This document shows, in pieces, positions 1-12,200 of a stretch of 64,000 nucleotides of DNA (position 1 is the stretch's first letter; each line of letters starts with the position of its first letter). The notes beneath the pieces are model-generated. The model was not told the origin of the DNA. It saw only the letters and a list, made by a program, of their open reading frames with translations, and did no database searches. Both the position numbers and the translations under genes were made by a program. Origin of the DNA: Amphiura filiformis (Eukaryota > Echinodermata > Ophiuroidea > Amphilepidida > Amphiuridae); NCBI RefSeq assembly GCF_039555335.1, contig NC_092642.1:17389208-17453207 (forward strand), read 5' to 3'.

Positions 1-979
1 GAAAACTAGTAGTCTGCTGGCGAACCGTAGAACACTCAAGTCAACCTCACCTCCAAGCTGGTGCACCCTGGAAACTAGTTCTTTGCGGTTCTAACCCCGA
101 AAACATTGACCCGCCTTGTTCAAGCAATTGTTACGGAAACTGCAGTTAAGACAGCAAAGGATTTATTAGTCCAAGTTGTCAAAATGATGGAAAATCAGTT
201 TTTTGAGCTAAGTAGGGTAAATGAGGAAGCCATTACTTGGAGAAATTGGTCAAAGCTCGTGTTATATAGTTGTTCCCATACCGCAGAAGGTAAGCCATGA
301 AAGTGTGGGTGCATTAGCGAACTCATATACTGTACATGTAGCGCAATCATAGCGCAAGAGAACATGGAGCTTGCAAGTAAGCGTTCACAAGTTGAGCTCA
401 GATCAGCGAGGTTTCCAGGCTCGAACACTTTACTGACGTCAGCCGAATCCAAGCATCCTTGACGATTTAAAATATATAAGGATGTTCCCTATCTGTGAAT
501 TATAATTTGTTCGGGTTATAATTGGGGGAAATCTTTCGGTTTTTGTACTGCGCTTCATCAATTAAGTACCAACTTACGCTCGCGTAAATTCACATAAGCG
601 CTTGTCAGTTACACATTACGTGACGCTCAACTAGTGTAATGATACGATTAACTGAGTGGACATCATTCTATATCAATACGTTGTTTTGCAAATTTTAAGC
701 CGAACAAACTATGAGTATTTCCCGTAAAGCTTACAGTATGCCAACAAAGACTGCAAGCTAGACTTGAAGCCCATTAAGGAAGATAATGTGTTTTGAACTT
801 GAAGTTTATTCTCTCATTTATGTATTATAATTCGATTGATTGAACCTTGATACATTCTAAAGAAATTTGAAGATAATAAAGTGGTGTTTTTTTTTCAAAA
901 CCTGTCTCCAAGTCTCCTGTCAGTCTACTTCTGCCGATGTGCAATTCTCATCATTCAGTTTTTACTCTTTGTATTTTAG
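1..979. other. Non-coding, probably sulfotransferase intron or upstream
   Basis: I see no exon here. The exon that should precede the sulfotransferase exon at 980 (in vertebrate SULT1 genes a short exon of about 98 bp) is not recognisable in this stretch, so the 5' half of that gene either lies upstream of the window or is missing. Short open frames at 106-300 (+) and 195-452 (-) show no family resemblance. Confidence 0.4.
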
Positions 980-1106
980 ATAGTATATCTGGGACGCAAC
1001 CCAAAGGATGTTTTCTGTTCCTCCGCCGCATTTTCTCTTCCGCTACTACCTCCAGAAATGCAAGACTTTAACAACTTCGTCAAAGTATGTCTTCTAACCG
1101 ATACAG
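980..1106 (+). CDS. Sulfotransferase exon (RNPKD, PAPS 3'-phosphate site)
   Basis: Acceptor tattttag before 980; donor gtagta after 1106 leaves one base of a split codon. The nearer donor gtatgt at 1085 would run into a stop in the next exon, so the later donor is chosen. The 127-bp length matches the equivalent vertebrate exon. Encodes IVYLGRNPKDV at its start. Confidence 0.8.
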
Positions 1107-1793
1107 GTAGTATGAGAAACTTTGATTAATTGTAGATTTTTAAACTCTCATGTCATTCAGGACGCCAGTGTAGCAATCGATACACTTCATCTTCATCACG
1201 GCCCGAGATAGACTTGGCACAATACTGTTCTATGATATGGATTCGCTAAAATCCATGTTTATATTCATCTTAAGAAAAATTAAATTTTTAATAATTTATA
1301 TTAAAGTTAACTAATAAGATGAACAATTTGTATATGTATTAAGACTTGTGGCAGTCTTGATAGTCCGGAAACTTTGCATAGGAAAATACAAAAACGGGTC
1401 CTAGATATTTTTATCTAGTTTTTAAAAAGTAATAAACTATTTTTTTGGATTTTGTCCAAAAATTAGCACTTTTGCCCAAATTCTGGGATAGACTTTGGCT
1501 GTGTTGACACCATGGAATGTATAATTATTTACATTCCCAAGAGATGGTTGTCCATCCAAAGCATTTCATCGTGTCGTCTGACGATTGCCTTTTTGGTATG
1601 AAACTCAGAGTAACGACTATACCTATTCTGAAAGGTCTGTTCTTTATACGCTCTCACTTAATGGGATCGAGCACTTTATTCAACCGGCCGTGTTGACACC
1701 ATGGAATGTGTATTCATTCACAATCCCAAGAGATGGTTGTACACCGAAAGCATCTCACCGTGTCGTAATAATAATAATAATAATAATAACAAT

Positions 1794-1835
<42 letters not shown>

Positions 1836-1838
1836 AAC

Positions 1839-1881
<43 letters not shown>

Positions 1882-3756
1882 TAAAGGTTTTAGCCAAGGA
1901 TAATAGAGAGTACCCCGTTTAGTGCGAGAGGTCATCCAGATCAAGAAGAAATCGCCAGAACTAAATCGGAAAGACTGGAATTGCCAACCTTATTCACCGC
2001 CCTTATCGACCAAAAGTTGCCAATGGTCAATAAAAGTGTAAATCCAACACAACATCATTGGACTTCTTCTGATGAAGATGTGTGTTTAATCTTTTAGAAA
2101 TTGGTTTTTTTCACCAATATCTCTCTAATAAAACCATTTTAAAAGGTAAATTCCTGTCATTCTTTTACGCAGTTGTGATGGGAACGTGGTTTCAGCATGT
2201 CTTAGGCTATGAGAAACGATTCAATGATGACAATTTTCTGTTTGTAAAATATGAAGATCTTCACAAGGTAAGCTAATTTCTTTAACATGAGAACAGTGAC
2301 GTAATTAGCCCATGGGGGTCCATGGGATCCAAAATTTGTTCTTAGTAAAAGTTAGTAAACACGCAAATCGTTTTGCCGAATTGTTTTGTAATTGCTCTGC
2401 ATGTGAGCCGATTATTTCAAGACCCAAAAAAACAAAATGTGATTGCGTTAATTTGATGGTTAGCAGGGGTTTCATACACACTTGGCTACCAACGAACCAG
2501 TCAACTTAAATATTGAGTAATACATTATCGCACGAGCATAAGGGACGCACCATTCGATATTATCGGGGGAGGGCTAGGGAGTTAGGGTCAGGCATAATTT
2601 TTTTTTTCTGCCGAAGTTGCCGATTTTATTTTTCGCTACCTTTGGAGGCATATTTGTTTTCGCCGCCTTTGGCTGCGTAGTTGTCTTTTTTTTTCCAATA
2701 CCTTTATACAGAGCTGGGTAGGGATTTTTTTTTACTTAGCCGTGAGACAATTTTGTTTTTACTCATCAGTGAGGCAATTTTTTTTACCCATCAGTGAGGC
2801 AATTTTTTTGTCAAAAAATTCCCTAGCCGCCCGATAATATCTAATGATGCGTTCCTAAATTGCAATAACTCTATGGATATAATCGCACTTAAAGGTGCGA
2901 TTATCTGGACAAATACACCTTCACGAACTTCTTTGTCTATCAATATTGTTTATTTTACTGCATTGTTTATTTTAATTTGCACACTTAGGAAAAAATATCT
3001 TAAATTAAAACGCAGTCAGTTCACTATGGTTTGTGGCAAGGCAAGGCTGCTATAACCTGTCAGGAAAATCAATCAATGCATCGAAGTTAAATATATCAAT
3101 AGTATTGATATATCGATATTCCACCTCAAACGTATTTTTACCAAATATTGAAAGCCTATTATCCGTCGCAGCCATACAATAATGTCTTTTAGAAATTCTT
3201 TCCTACAGGACCTCCTGGGAGAAGTGAGGAAAATTGCTACATTTCTCGGTAGGCCATTATCCGACGAAATTGCCGAAAAGGTGGTCCACTTTTCCACTTT
3301 GGGCGAGATGAAGAAAACATACGACAAACATGAGCAAGAGAATCCAGGGGGCATTAAACATACGAGGGCGTTTGGCAAACTTAAATATCTCAACAAAGGT
3401 ATGGCTATATTTAGAGTTTAGTGACAAGCGATGGGCGATGGTCTTATATATAGCATGATTAGAGCGGCCATTCACACAAGCAAGCAAGCAACCAAACGTA
3501 TACATTTAGGAAAACAGCGCCGGTAGCATTATACCGGAATCCATCACGGAAGTCTAGCTTTTGAAAAACAAGATTTGTCACCCAAAATCGTTTGGTACTA
3601 ACATTACTCATTTTGTGTTTATTTGTTTGTTTATTTTTTGTAGGAAAAGTAGGCAATTGGAAAGACAAGATAACAGGGGATCTGAATGCATTGTTCGACG
3701 AGGTCTACAAAGAGAAGATGGCTGGATCCGGAATAGACTTTGAATTTGAAATATAA
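980..3756 (+). CDS. Cytosolic sulfotransferase (SULT family), 3' four exons
   Basis: Partial gene, exons 980-1106, 2173-2267, 3209-3398 and 3644-3756, together 174 residues plus stop. SULT enzymes transfer sulfate from PAPS to hydroxyl or amine groups of small molecules in the cytosol. The first exon gives IVYLGRNPKDV followed by a Ser, the 3'-phosphate-binding part of the PAPS site. The second gives GTWFQHVLGY and LFVKYEDL. The third gives the helix with FLGRPLSDEIAEKVV and the region with EMKK. The last gives NKGKVGNWKDKIT, matching the family signature RKGxxGDWKNxFT with R to N and D to N changes, then KMAGSGIDFEFEI and a stop. Junction phases are consistent (1, 0, 1). Exon sizes 127, 95, 190 and 113 agree with what I recall for vertebrate SULT1 genes (127, 95, 181, 113). 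The N-terminal half with the PAPS loop and catalytic His is outside the window, so the subfamily is uncertain. Confidence 0.88.
1496..1766. repeat. Tandem duplication around CACCATGGAATGT
   Basis: Two similar units starting near 1501 and 1690, each with GTTGACACCATGGAATGT, then CCCAAGAGATGGTTGT, AAAGCAT and CGTGTCGT. The second unit runs directly into the AAT/AAC tract. Lies in a sulfotransferase intron. It may be the head of a repeat whose tail is the microsatellite. Confidence 0.6.
1766..1882. repeat. (AAT)n/(AAC)n microsatellite
   Basis: Pure trinucleotide tract: AAT units, then AAC units, then AAT units again, ending before ATAAAGG. The poly-Asn, poly-Tyr and poly-Ile frames over it are artefacts. 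Confidence 0.95.
2173..2267 (+). CDS. Sulfotransferase exon (GTWFQHV, KYEDL)
   Basis: Acceptor ttttacgcag, donor gtaagc. The 95-bp exon completes the split Val codon and encodes VMGTWFQHVLGYEKRF and LFVKYEDLHK, the conserved G-S-W-F/YxHV and K/FYED segments of sulfotransferases. Confidence 0.85.
2541..2856. mobile_element. Small inverted-repeat element (MITE-like)
   Basis: Ends are about 40-bp imperfect inverted repeats: GGGACGCACCATTCGATATT with ATCGGGGGAGGGCTAGGGA on the left, and the reverse complement on the right through CCCTAGCC, CCGATAATATC and ATGATGCGTTCC. The inside has no coding potential and holds three units of the type GTGAGGCAATTTTTT. Superfamily unknown. Confidence 0.65.
3209..3398 (+). 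CDS. Sulfotransferase exon (FLGRPLSDE)
   Basis: Acceptor tcctacag, donor gtatgg. Encodes DLLGEVRKIATFLGRPLSDE, then FSTLGEMKKTYDKHEQ and a segment ending LKYLNK plus one base. It is nine bases longer than the 181-bp vertebrate counterpart as I recall it, three extra codons. Confidence 0.85.
3644..3756 (+). CDS. Sulfotransferase last exon (KGxxGNWK) and stop
   Basis: Acceptor ttttttgtag. The first two bases complete the Gly of NKG, followed by KVGNWKDKITGDLNALFDEV and KEKMAGSGIDFEFEI, then taa at 3754-3756. This is the C-terminal PAPS-binding and dimerisation region. The 113-bp length agrees with the family. Confidence 0.85.
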
Positions 3757-3829
3757 TCATGAAGCAAGAGCAGAAGAAAAACATCGACATGATGATGGTT
3801 CACTTTTTACCAGTTACCATAGGGTATTA

Positions 3830-3835
3830 AATAAA
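3830..3835 (+). terminator. Probable poly(A) signal of the sulfotransferase gene
   Basis: AATAAA 74 bases after the sulfotransferase stop codon, within ttaaataaaagg. Position and match are typical of a short 3' UTR; cleavage site not determinable. Confidence 0.45.
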
Positions 3836-3836
3836 A

Positions 3837-4239
3837 GGCACTAAATTGAATGCCCACGTGACCCATGGGCGCCGCCATACCAAGACCACCAAGTGATCAG
3901 TAGTAGATGTGCTACAATGCTAAGAGATAGGAATTTTTTAGACAAATATCATCAAAATTGCTGAAAATTTAATGTGCAACTTAATTAAACATTGGGAGAT
4001 TCTGTTTTTAGTATGTTTTCAAGAACTACATTTTGAAAGTTTTGGTCGACGGAAAAAAAGTTATCGACGGAAACTCTTGCAATAATACTACAAAGTTGCA
4101 AAAAAATGACAAATTTGCTAGGAAATTTGGACATGCATCCCGCGTTTCCAATTGAAATACACAATAAGACCCCCGCTGTACCAAAGGTCATTTTTCCAGA
4201 CATCCTGTCTAGACGCTGTAATGTCTACGCCCATGTGGT
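3837..4239. other. Intergenic, no gene seen
   Basis: Downstream of the sulfotransferase. Contains a sequence with TCGACGG twice (about 4047-4073), related to dispersed repeats elsewhere in the window such as 47560-47600. No supported gene. Confidence 0.4.
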
Positions 4240-5212
4240 CACGTGTATGGCAAGCCAAGGGGCCCAAAAGCGTGGAACTGCTACGCGTAGCTTCTTTCTC
4301 GTTACGAGCAGCTGTTTGACCAATCAAAATAGTCAAATTTAATCACGTGGTTGGGTCGTTAGCTGCGCGTAGTATAGTGCTAGGTATCCTCTTTCACAAT
4401 TATTATCTTGTAATTAATTTACAGAATTAGCATAGATAACGAGCGGGTAAGGATGCCAAATCACAGCACGTGTCAAGAGAACATGTCGCTAATGCCTGGC
4501 TAAAATGACACAAAGCATATTTATTTAGTATTTCCAAGTTTACACCGTGTTCTGTATTAGCCGTGCAGGGGATATGAAGGTCAAACAACAACTACTACTG
4601 ATGTAAAGCGCTGTGTAAAGATATTGCAGGGAAAGCGATATCACATGCCACTATGTAAATATGGTAATGGGTCATCATTTTCTTCGGGGGGTCCTAAATT
4701 TACAAAAAGTCGGCGTCAATAAAATTGCGGCCCTAACTATTTTGGCATCAAAATGTTATGACCCCGGCTCCCACCACCGATACACCTTACCCGCTAGACA
4801 GGCTAAAATTGTATTGAAATCAGTCTTTTGAATACAATAAACACATCTTATGACTCCCTACATTTTGTTATTATCAATTTATGACCCCTCCCCTTATTTT
4901 GCTTTCCAAAACAATATGACCCCCTATATTTAGGACCCCCTTCCGAAGAAAATGATAGCCCCCTAAATATAGAACAATCATCATTCTGTTCAGATATTAC
5001 TTTAATAGCACCTATACCATTTTTTGCTGATATACTACAGATATTTTCATTTACAAAACTTAACAACGTAATATTTGTGAGAGAGGATGTTTACATCAGC
5101 TCCACGTGTTTAAAACCGCGAATCTGATTGGTTAATAAGCTGCACGTAACGAGAAAGAAGCTGCGCGTAGCTAGTCCCACGTTCTGAGCCGCTTAGCTTG
5201 CCACGTGGGCAG
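4240..5212. mobile_element. Long inverted-repeat element of about 1 kb
   Basis: Arms of roughly 110 bp face each other. The left arm (about 4240-4350) reads GGCAAGCCAAGG, CTACGCGTAGCTTCTTTCTC, GTTACGAGCAGCT and CACGTGG. The right arm (about 5100-5212) is its imperfect reverse complement: CCACGTG, AGCTGCACGTAACGAGAAAG, AAGCTGCGCGTAG and TTGCCACGTGGG. No transposase frame inside. A second small element is nested at about 4668-4978. Confidence 0.6.
4668..4978. mobile_element. Nested MITE-like element, GACCCCC-rich
   Basis: The left end has ATCATTTTCTTCGGGGGG then TCCTAAAT; the right end has TTTAGGACCCCC then TTCCGAAGAAAATGAT. The inside carries ATGACCCC-type units. It sits within the larger inverted-repeat element. 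A partial relative with the same ATGACCCC style is at about 60480-60600. Confidence 0.6.
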
Positions 5213-5334
5213 TACACCATTCACATTCCTCCACCACATATTCCGATGTGTGGCACCGATACGAATTGTAAGCTGGCATTACATATAAATTTGTCGGCCG
5301 ATAAAGGTATAGTTGTATCATATTCATTATTAGG

Positions 5335-5480
5335 GAGCACGGTGCCCTTGAGTAAGGCACTTTATCTCGATTACTCCTCTCCACCCAGGTGTTTAAATGG
5401 TTACCGGTATTCTTAAATTCTGGGAAGGTAACAGACTCGCTGTAGAGGAGGTGTAGCGATCCCCCTATAGCAAACATTAC
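5335..5480 (+). repeat. SINE-like conserved segment
   Basis: Contains GTGCCCTTGAGTAAGGCACT, a motif I associate with tails of widespread deuterostome SINEs, then TACTCCTCTCCACCCAGGTG. No tRNA or 5S head was found just upstream, so only part of a SINE is present. The family is not assigned. Confidence 0.35.
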
Positions 5481-5540
5481 ATGGAGGAGTCTGGCCCAAT
5501 CGCCAATGAAAGAGAGATGGGATGGGCATTATAACAAATG

Positions 5541-8464
5541 TCAATAATGATTAAGAATAGTGGTATTTAAGATACCGGTATTCTTTTATATTCCTTTTAG
5601 TTACGTTGGAATGTATAATAGCAATATAATAGCTAAATTGTGTAGGCCAGAAAGCCTTATCTCTGTGTTTGAACCAAATTCAGTTAAGGCCAGAAACCCT
5701 TAACTCAGAGTTGAGGCTTTGTGCTACAATGCAATTTGCTCTATTGAGATGTGATTACGTATGGTTTGAAAAATATTTGGGTGTTGGTGATTATAACCAA
5801 AATCTCACAATGGCCAAACAGCGAGTTAAAGCTTTCTGGTTCTCAACCCTCGATTTGTATGTATACTCTCGCCTAGACGGGAGTTACTCGTAAAAGGTTT
5901 AGCATCGAAATAAACTAAACAGTGTTTCCAAGAAGAAGGCATAATGGTTCGTTAAATCGCGAAAAATCGGCACATGAATACGGAGACGAAACGGGGAATT
6001 TATATCGCCCAACACAACTTCAAACTTCAACTTCAATCAAAGCTAATGATTGATTCCATTCATTGGCCTAACAATATTTTGATTGGTAATCTGATAATTG
6101 CTTCTGCCTCAGAATGTCACATGTAGGTCAAATTTATTTCTCAGTCTTTGACCATCAAATTATTATAAAGCTTGCAAATTGGAGAAGGGGTCAGGGGATA
6201 AGAGGAAAGGCGAGGACGGGAGGAGATAGTCGGGGACAGGAGAGGAAAGAAGAGTGGAGGATGTTGAAATTGGCCGAAATTCATAATTTCAGTATCACTG
6301 TCACCAAAAGACCCTATTTTTTAAATTTATTTTCCATTCATTTTTTTTTCAGTTATTTTGTTCATACTGATAAAGCTTGCAAATTGCGTAGGAGAATAAG
6401 ATACTTCGCCAGAAACTTCGCTCAATTTTTCCCGTTTTCTTTTCAAATTTGAAGAAATTACATTTACAAGTTCTAGTAAAACAAGATTTTCAACACTGAA
6501 TTTGCTAATATTGTACCGATTGTTTATGCAAAATCGGCACTAGGCATTTTATCATGATCATTATAGGCATGATAAACCTTTGCCGGACGCAGCTTCACCT
6601 GCCGATTTGGTGGTACAAAGTAAAGCCTTAATGAAGGTGCCATGTTTTCGATGATCAATGTACTTATGAGTGTAAACCCGAACAGTTTATTATTCGCTAT
6701 CGCTCTGATTCTTAGTCCGACGTTACTTCCTGCCGAGGTCACAACTACTTCCGTAGTGATGGATCAAGCGGTTGCATGACGACGCTATCTACGCTGTTAC
6801 ACGTCGATGTTCTGCTGTTTGAAAATCAAGTTTTAACCATTTCTTATGGGTTTCACTGCCTAGTAAGCTTTTGCAAGACGTTTTCCTTCTGAAATCATGA
6901 GGTTTCAGGTCTTAAATATAACTGGTAATTTACAAATTTGATATATAAATTCCATACATTGATATCGCCATTACGGTTCTCACGAAAGCATGATCTAGTC
7001 GCTAACGCCCGGGGGTTATCAATCCCGGGTTACGAATATGACGTCATGTCTACGATAGCGAATTATAAGGAAAAATATGGGGAATAGCTCAAAGGGAAAA
7101 GGCAGCAGAGAGGTACAAAATGTGGAGTTCCACAAAGGACAGGGGGAATAATAATGAGCGAGAATGTCAAAGAGAATAACTTCAAGCTAAATAAAACAAA
7201 GTGAGACTGATACTTTTTAAATAGGATATTTATTATTGTTTTACATGACCACAAGATTAATATATTTATATTCACTGTACATTACTTGAGTCAAATCACG
7301 GCATAATTGAATTTGATTTAATTCACGTGCCTCATGAAGAGCAGTATATTCGACATCATGAACATTCCTATACAAAACATATCAGGAGATGTCAGATCAT
7401 GCCCACCACTGTTGAGAACCGAAACATGGCGTGCGGTTGATGCAACGCGGCGTGCACTTGATGCATTTGAAGGCACCAACATCAAATTCAGATTCAACCA
7501 TACCTATTATTTAGCATCAAAACATTAACATTTACTCATGATTTAATACAAAGTTTTGTCTTTATATACATATAAGTTATACATTTAGAATGATTTAGAA
7601 TGAGATATTCGAAGTACTATACCTGCGTCAGGTGGTGGATGACATGATCGAGCCGGCAACTTGTGAAACCGCCCGGCCGTATGGTATTTTCAATATACTT
7701 GGTTAGTTTATGGGGTTCATTATCGAACCCCAACGGTTTTAGCTTGTATTTATATTACTTATTAACATAGGCCCATTTGTTTGTGATATTTCAAGCGTTT
7801 TAAAATTTCAAAATAATCCCATTCAATTACACGGATGACGATGAAAATTTACTGAATTTAGGGACTGCACGTCATACACCACCTGACCTGCGTAACACGA
7901 ACTGGATCAATCCGGGGATGGGGGAGCTGGCACTCGACTTTCAAAGTGAAGGGGGTGTGCGAATAGTCGTTCAAAACTAGGGGTCTTCCGGTGTTAGATT
8001 TGACATCAAAATGGGGATCATGTGGTGATAAGCCCAAGTCTTTGGATGAGAATCCTCTAAATGGGTGTAATTCAGCAATACTAGATAATTTAGGGATATG
8101 TATAATAGTATCAATACAAAATGTCAAAAAAGGAGTCGAAATTGAGTACAAAATGGGTCATTCGGTGAGAGCTTAATATAAACAAATCCAATCAGAATTA
8201 TTTAAAAGGGACCACGAAAGGGGTAAGTGGGCGAACGGGAGGTGATAAATGGGGGTCATTGTTGGCCGAACACCCATTTCAGTGAGTGTCATCCTCCTGG
8301 ACGAAATATATGGTCGAAGCAGGGACTAAAGTGATTAAATTTTAAAGTACAGTACAATGTTGAATACACTATTGTAGAGACATGGCGTTCGGGTCTATAC
8401 CCATAGTGTAATAAAGAAATCCAACTAGAAAGAACATGTAGGCCTTTACAAGAAACAATAACAA
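5541..8464. other. Intergenic between sulfotransferase and GST, no gene seen
   Basis: Several short open frames but none with family resemblance. The 15-mer AAAGCTTGCAAATTG occurs at 6169 and 6372. Around 7008-7028 there is a small palindrome CCCGGGGGTTATCAATCCCGGG-like in form (two CCCGGG blocks around a short centre). The stretch 7860-8330 looks like degenerate repeat. Confidence 0.4.
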
Positions 8465-8470
8465 TTTATT
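8465..8470 (-). terminator. Possible poly(A) signal of the GST gene
   Basis: AATAAA on the minus strand (tttatt on plus), about 640 bases after the GST stop codon. Other AATAAA-like sites cannot be excluded. Confidence 0.25.
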
Positions 8471-9103
8471 GAAAAGTGGGAGAAAGATGATTTGTTCTGA
8501 ACCACAGATTTACAAACCAGGTAAAATGAAATCGCTTTAGTTGTCTTTGAAAAATAAAAAGCATTTATGGTCAGACAATGTGATATCAAGTACGTTTCAC
8601 TGTTCCAATCGTACCACAATTTTGATGTTGTTCTTTGTGTGTTTTTTCCTTATAAATGCAAATCATTTCAGCTTAGGCTATAGTGCAAAACGCGATTGGA
8701 GGTTGTTTGGAACTCATGCTACGACACTATACTTTACCATGTATGGCTTTATGCGAAAAGCTCCGCACATTAAATACGTAATACTCCAAGTCTGATTTAA
8801 AAAAAAAGCCCTATTTTGCGTCTGACGTCATTGTCAATCAAACTCCCTACGACCCTTGATTGATTAGTAGCGCGGAAAAGGAAGGCTGGTTCATCTGGTG
8901 CTCATTGGAGAAATGGGGATGCAGAATACAGCAAATAAATTCTGGGCATTGTTGCATGGTGTAAGTTTCCTACTAGGCCTACTAGTATTAAGACCTAACT
9001 TTTGAGACTGTATGTTTGAAGGTGCCAAATTAACCATAAGGCACGCGTTCAGAAACTCAATCAATCGCTTTGCCAGCCAATAGGCCACCTTTTGCATATA
9101 GTG

Positions 9104-9268
9104 TTAGTACTGTGATTCTGGACGCTTCGCCATCCATTCGGCCACTTTTGGCTCCGCTGCAATACGGTCCCTGAATTCTACGAGCTTCGGAAAGTCTTTC
9201 AACATGTTATCAACCCAAAGCGACAAGAATTCCAAATCACCAAAGACATATAGATCTGCCAGCGTCAG
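9104..9268 (-). CDS. GST exon 5 and stop
   Basis: Acceptor cctttcag. Encodes LTLADLYVFGDLEFLSLWVD to AEWMAKRPESQY (residues 149-202), stop TAA at 9106-9104. The open frame continues upstream to 9298, but this is intron read-through. Confidence 0.93.
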   Translation of the reverse strand: MTLADLYVFGDLEFLSLWVDNMLKDFPKLVEFRDRIAAEPKVAEWMAKRPESQY

Positions 9269-12200
9269 CTGAAAGGAGAGAGCAAAATAAGCATTCATCA
9301 GAATATTTGTGTGGACCGGATGTGCCGTAATTTCGGATTTATATTAGCATTATCTACTAGGTCTAAAACTATATAGATGAGTTGACATGTGTTTACATTT
9401 GATACGCCCTCTGTTGATCTGAGATCAAAACTGCCAGGCAAAAACACTATAGTTTACATGGAAGAAGTTGATTTTTTTTTCATTAACTTTGGTTTCAAAG
9501 CAAATACTACTAAAAATGTTATCATACTTGTTTACAAATGCATCAAGCTATATACATAATATCACACAAAACTTCAAAGGTTTTTAAAAGTTGGGTTTTT
9601 AAGAGATTTATGTGGTCTGCCATAGACACTCCTGTGTTATTTTGCCTGGCATGAAACAACAATCATAGATCAACTCATCTATACGAAGGATATATGTGAT
9701 GCGATCAAGCAAAATCAGTCGGAACTCGGAAATATTGATTTTGAGATATAGCCAAACAAAGGAAATATTTCCTTTGTTTCCTCTTGTTTTGGAAACTCTT
9801 TGATTGCTCATATCTTTGGAACTGGTTGTTCAATTTCAACAGTCCTGTACAATGATTTTATATAGTCGATAATATATTATCGAGTAGAGCTCATGGAGGC
9901 AGCCATTAACAGACCACCCATTGTCAGATGGCTGTATGATTTTCAGCTTCACACACAAATGAATAGGAGAATTTTGAAAATGAATCATGACTTTTGATAA
10001 ACCGCTTACGGCAAAAATTCTGAGCACTGGGTGATTCTAAATTTCACATACAATGCACAAAACAATATTTGTAAAATCTTTGTCGAGAGATTTAAAAAGT
10101 TATCGAGAGAATTTTCTAAGCAGAAAAATGACAACAGTTCCTCTCTTGCCATTGAAAACTACAAGAAGACCACCCGCAGAGCTTCAAGCCACATGCCAGA
10201 TAACCTGGCGCCAACCGCAAATGGCTGCGCCCATGTGATGTAAGTCGATAATATATTATCGACTTTATAAAATCATTGTACAGGACTGTTCAATGGGATT
10301 TTCTGCAAAATCCAAATTTGTAAATGCTTTTTACTATCATATAAGAAACTGAAAATTTAATATTTTAAGAAATAGTTTGGAGAATACTTACTCTATCGCC
10401 GACAAAATATGTCCCCTTCCCTCGCTTCAATATCTCTAACAAGTTGTTACAAATTTCTTTTGATAATTTACCTATTTTCTTCAGTAGATATTCCTGGAAA
10501 ATGTCAATAATAATCATTATATGAAATCTAGGATTGTAAGGGCCGATTCATAATCTACAAATTCGACGGCGCCCGGATTCGAAGTTGAATACTCGTTCAA
10601 CAAGTATTCATTATGCTATAACGTTTTCTATAACTGTGCACTGTAAAAAATATTTTACTCAACACTGAGTAAAAAGGTCACAGCTCAACGGTTGAGTAAA
10701 AATTACTCAACATTGAGCTCATATAGGTCAGAACTCAACAAATGAGTAAAAATGTAATATTTTACTCAACGGTTGAGTTGTGACCTAGTATGAGCTCAAT
10801 GTTGAGTAATTTTTTACTCAAATGTTGAGCTGTGACCTTTTTACTCAGTGTTGAGTAAAATATTTTTTACAATGTGCACAAAATAGGAAATAGCCACATA
10901 ATGCTGGTGACTACAGGCTATATCTCTATAGCTCTGTTTTTGTTTTGTTTTGTTTGTTTGTTTGTTTATTGTTTATCTGCTGACCTTTTCCTCAGGCGAT
11001 ACAAGGAATGTATCATTGATAGGCCGATGCCAATCCTCACATAGGTCAATAACCTCATCGATTTTGGCACATTCGATGTCATTTTTTCCATAAAATCCTG
11101 AAAAGTTTCAAAAGTAATTAATGAGTACGAGTAACCATGGTAATCACACGTGATAAACTTGTAATAAATGTTTAGTATTCAATGTATTGTTAAAATGGTT
11201 GGTCAAACTTTTACACATCGCTGTTTAATCTATGAAACTGTTTACAACTTGCGTTTTAAAAATATTACCTATCCTCTATCCTTGCATTAATTTGTAAAAA
11301 GGTTAGCAAATGTTGAAGATTTTTATTCCCAATGTGATAAGATATCTGTCTTTGAGAATTTTGTGTTATGGCGCTATTTTCTTTCTCTTTTTCAATTAGG
11401 CTATTTAAATATATCGCTCCACGGTTTATCTCTCATCGATTCTGGCTAAATACCATAGATGAACTCCTGGATGGGGCAGCTTTAATTAGCATGAGGCCGC
11501 ATTGATATGTAAATAGCGTATTGTTATTTAAATTTGCGCCCAGACGTATTGAGGGCGACAGTCATGTTATCCAGACGGAGAATGGCTGCATATGCCGGGC
11601 ATGTCAATTTGCTGAGTGAAGGCTGATAATCACCTTTCTGTATAGGTAATAAGCTAGTATATTTCGTGTACCAGTTAGTTATAACAAAAAATTAGTATCA
11701 TATTAAATATATTAAATGTATAAACTTTGAAATTTACATGAATTTGAAGAGCAGAGCTTCGAAATGTAGCTAAGTCAGGTGATGTGAAATTCTGCTGCGT
11801 GACCCCCTCTGCGTGGTAGAATTATATTCATAAAACATTGAATTTAACAGATATCATGGGTAGCCAACCACGATTTATCAGCATTTAAAATATATGTTAA
11901 TTAACAAAGATAAATAATAAAGAGTACAAATGGCAATTAACTAGTAAACAAGCCTGAAATCTTAAAATGTTGCCACGTGATTTCCCGAACACATGATATG
12001 TTAACATGTGACCACTATTCAGATTTACCGTAAATATTTGGAGTATGCTTGCACATCATGCACATACACTTATTTATTTTACTTGAGAGCATAATAGAAA
12101 TACATAAAGACGAATAAGGCGCCATGATGGAAGGTCAGGTCGGGTATCAAAGGTTATTATAACTTAAATACTACTTGTATTTCCCCCCTTGCCTCTGTCA

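Noticed and set aside
1585-1944. Poly-Asn, poly-Ile, poly-Thr and poly-Tyr frames
   Set aside because: Translations of the AAT/AAC microsatellite.
7334-7528. 64-codon frame starting MKSSIFDIMNIPIQ
   Set aside because: No family resemblance, no splice context and no neighbouring exon.
10639-10876. CRISPR-like regular repeats with TTGAGTAAAA
   Set aside because: The repeats alternate in orientation as a palindrome and have no unique spacers; the window is clearly eukaryotic.
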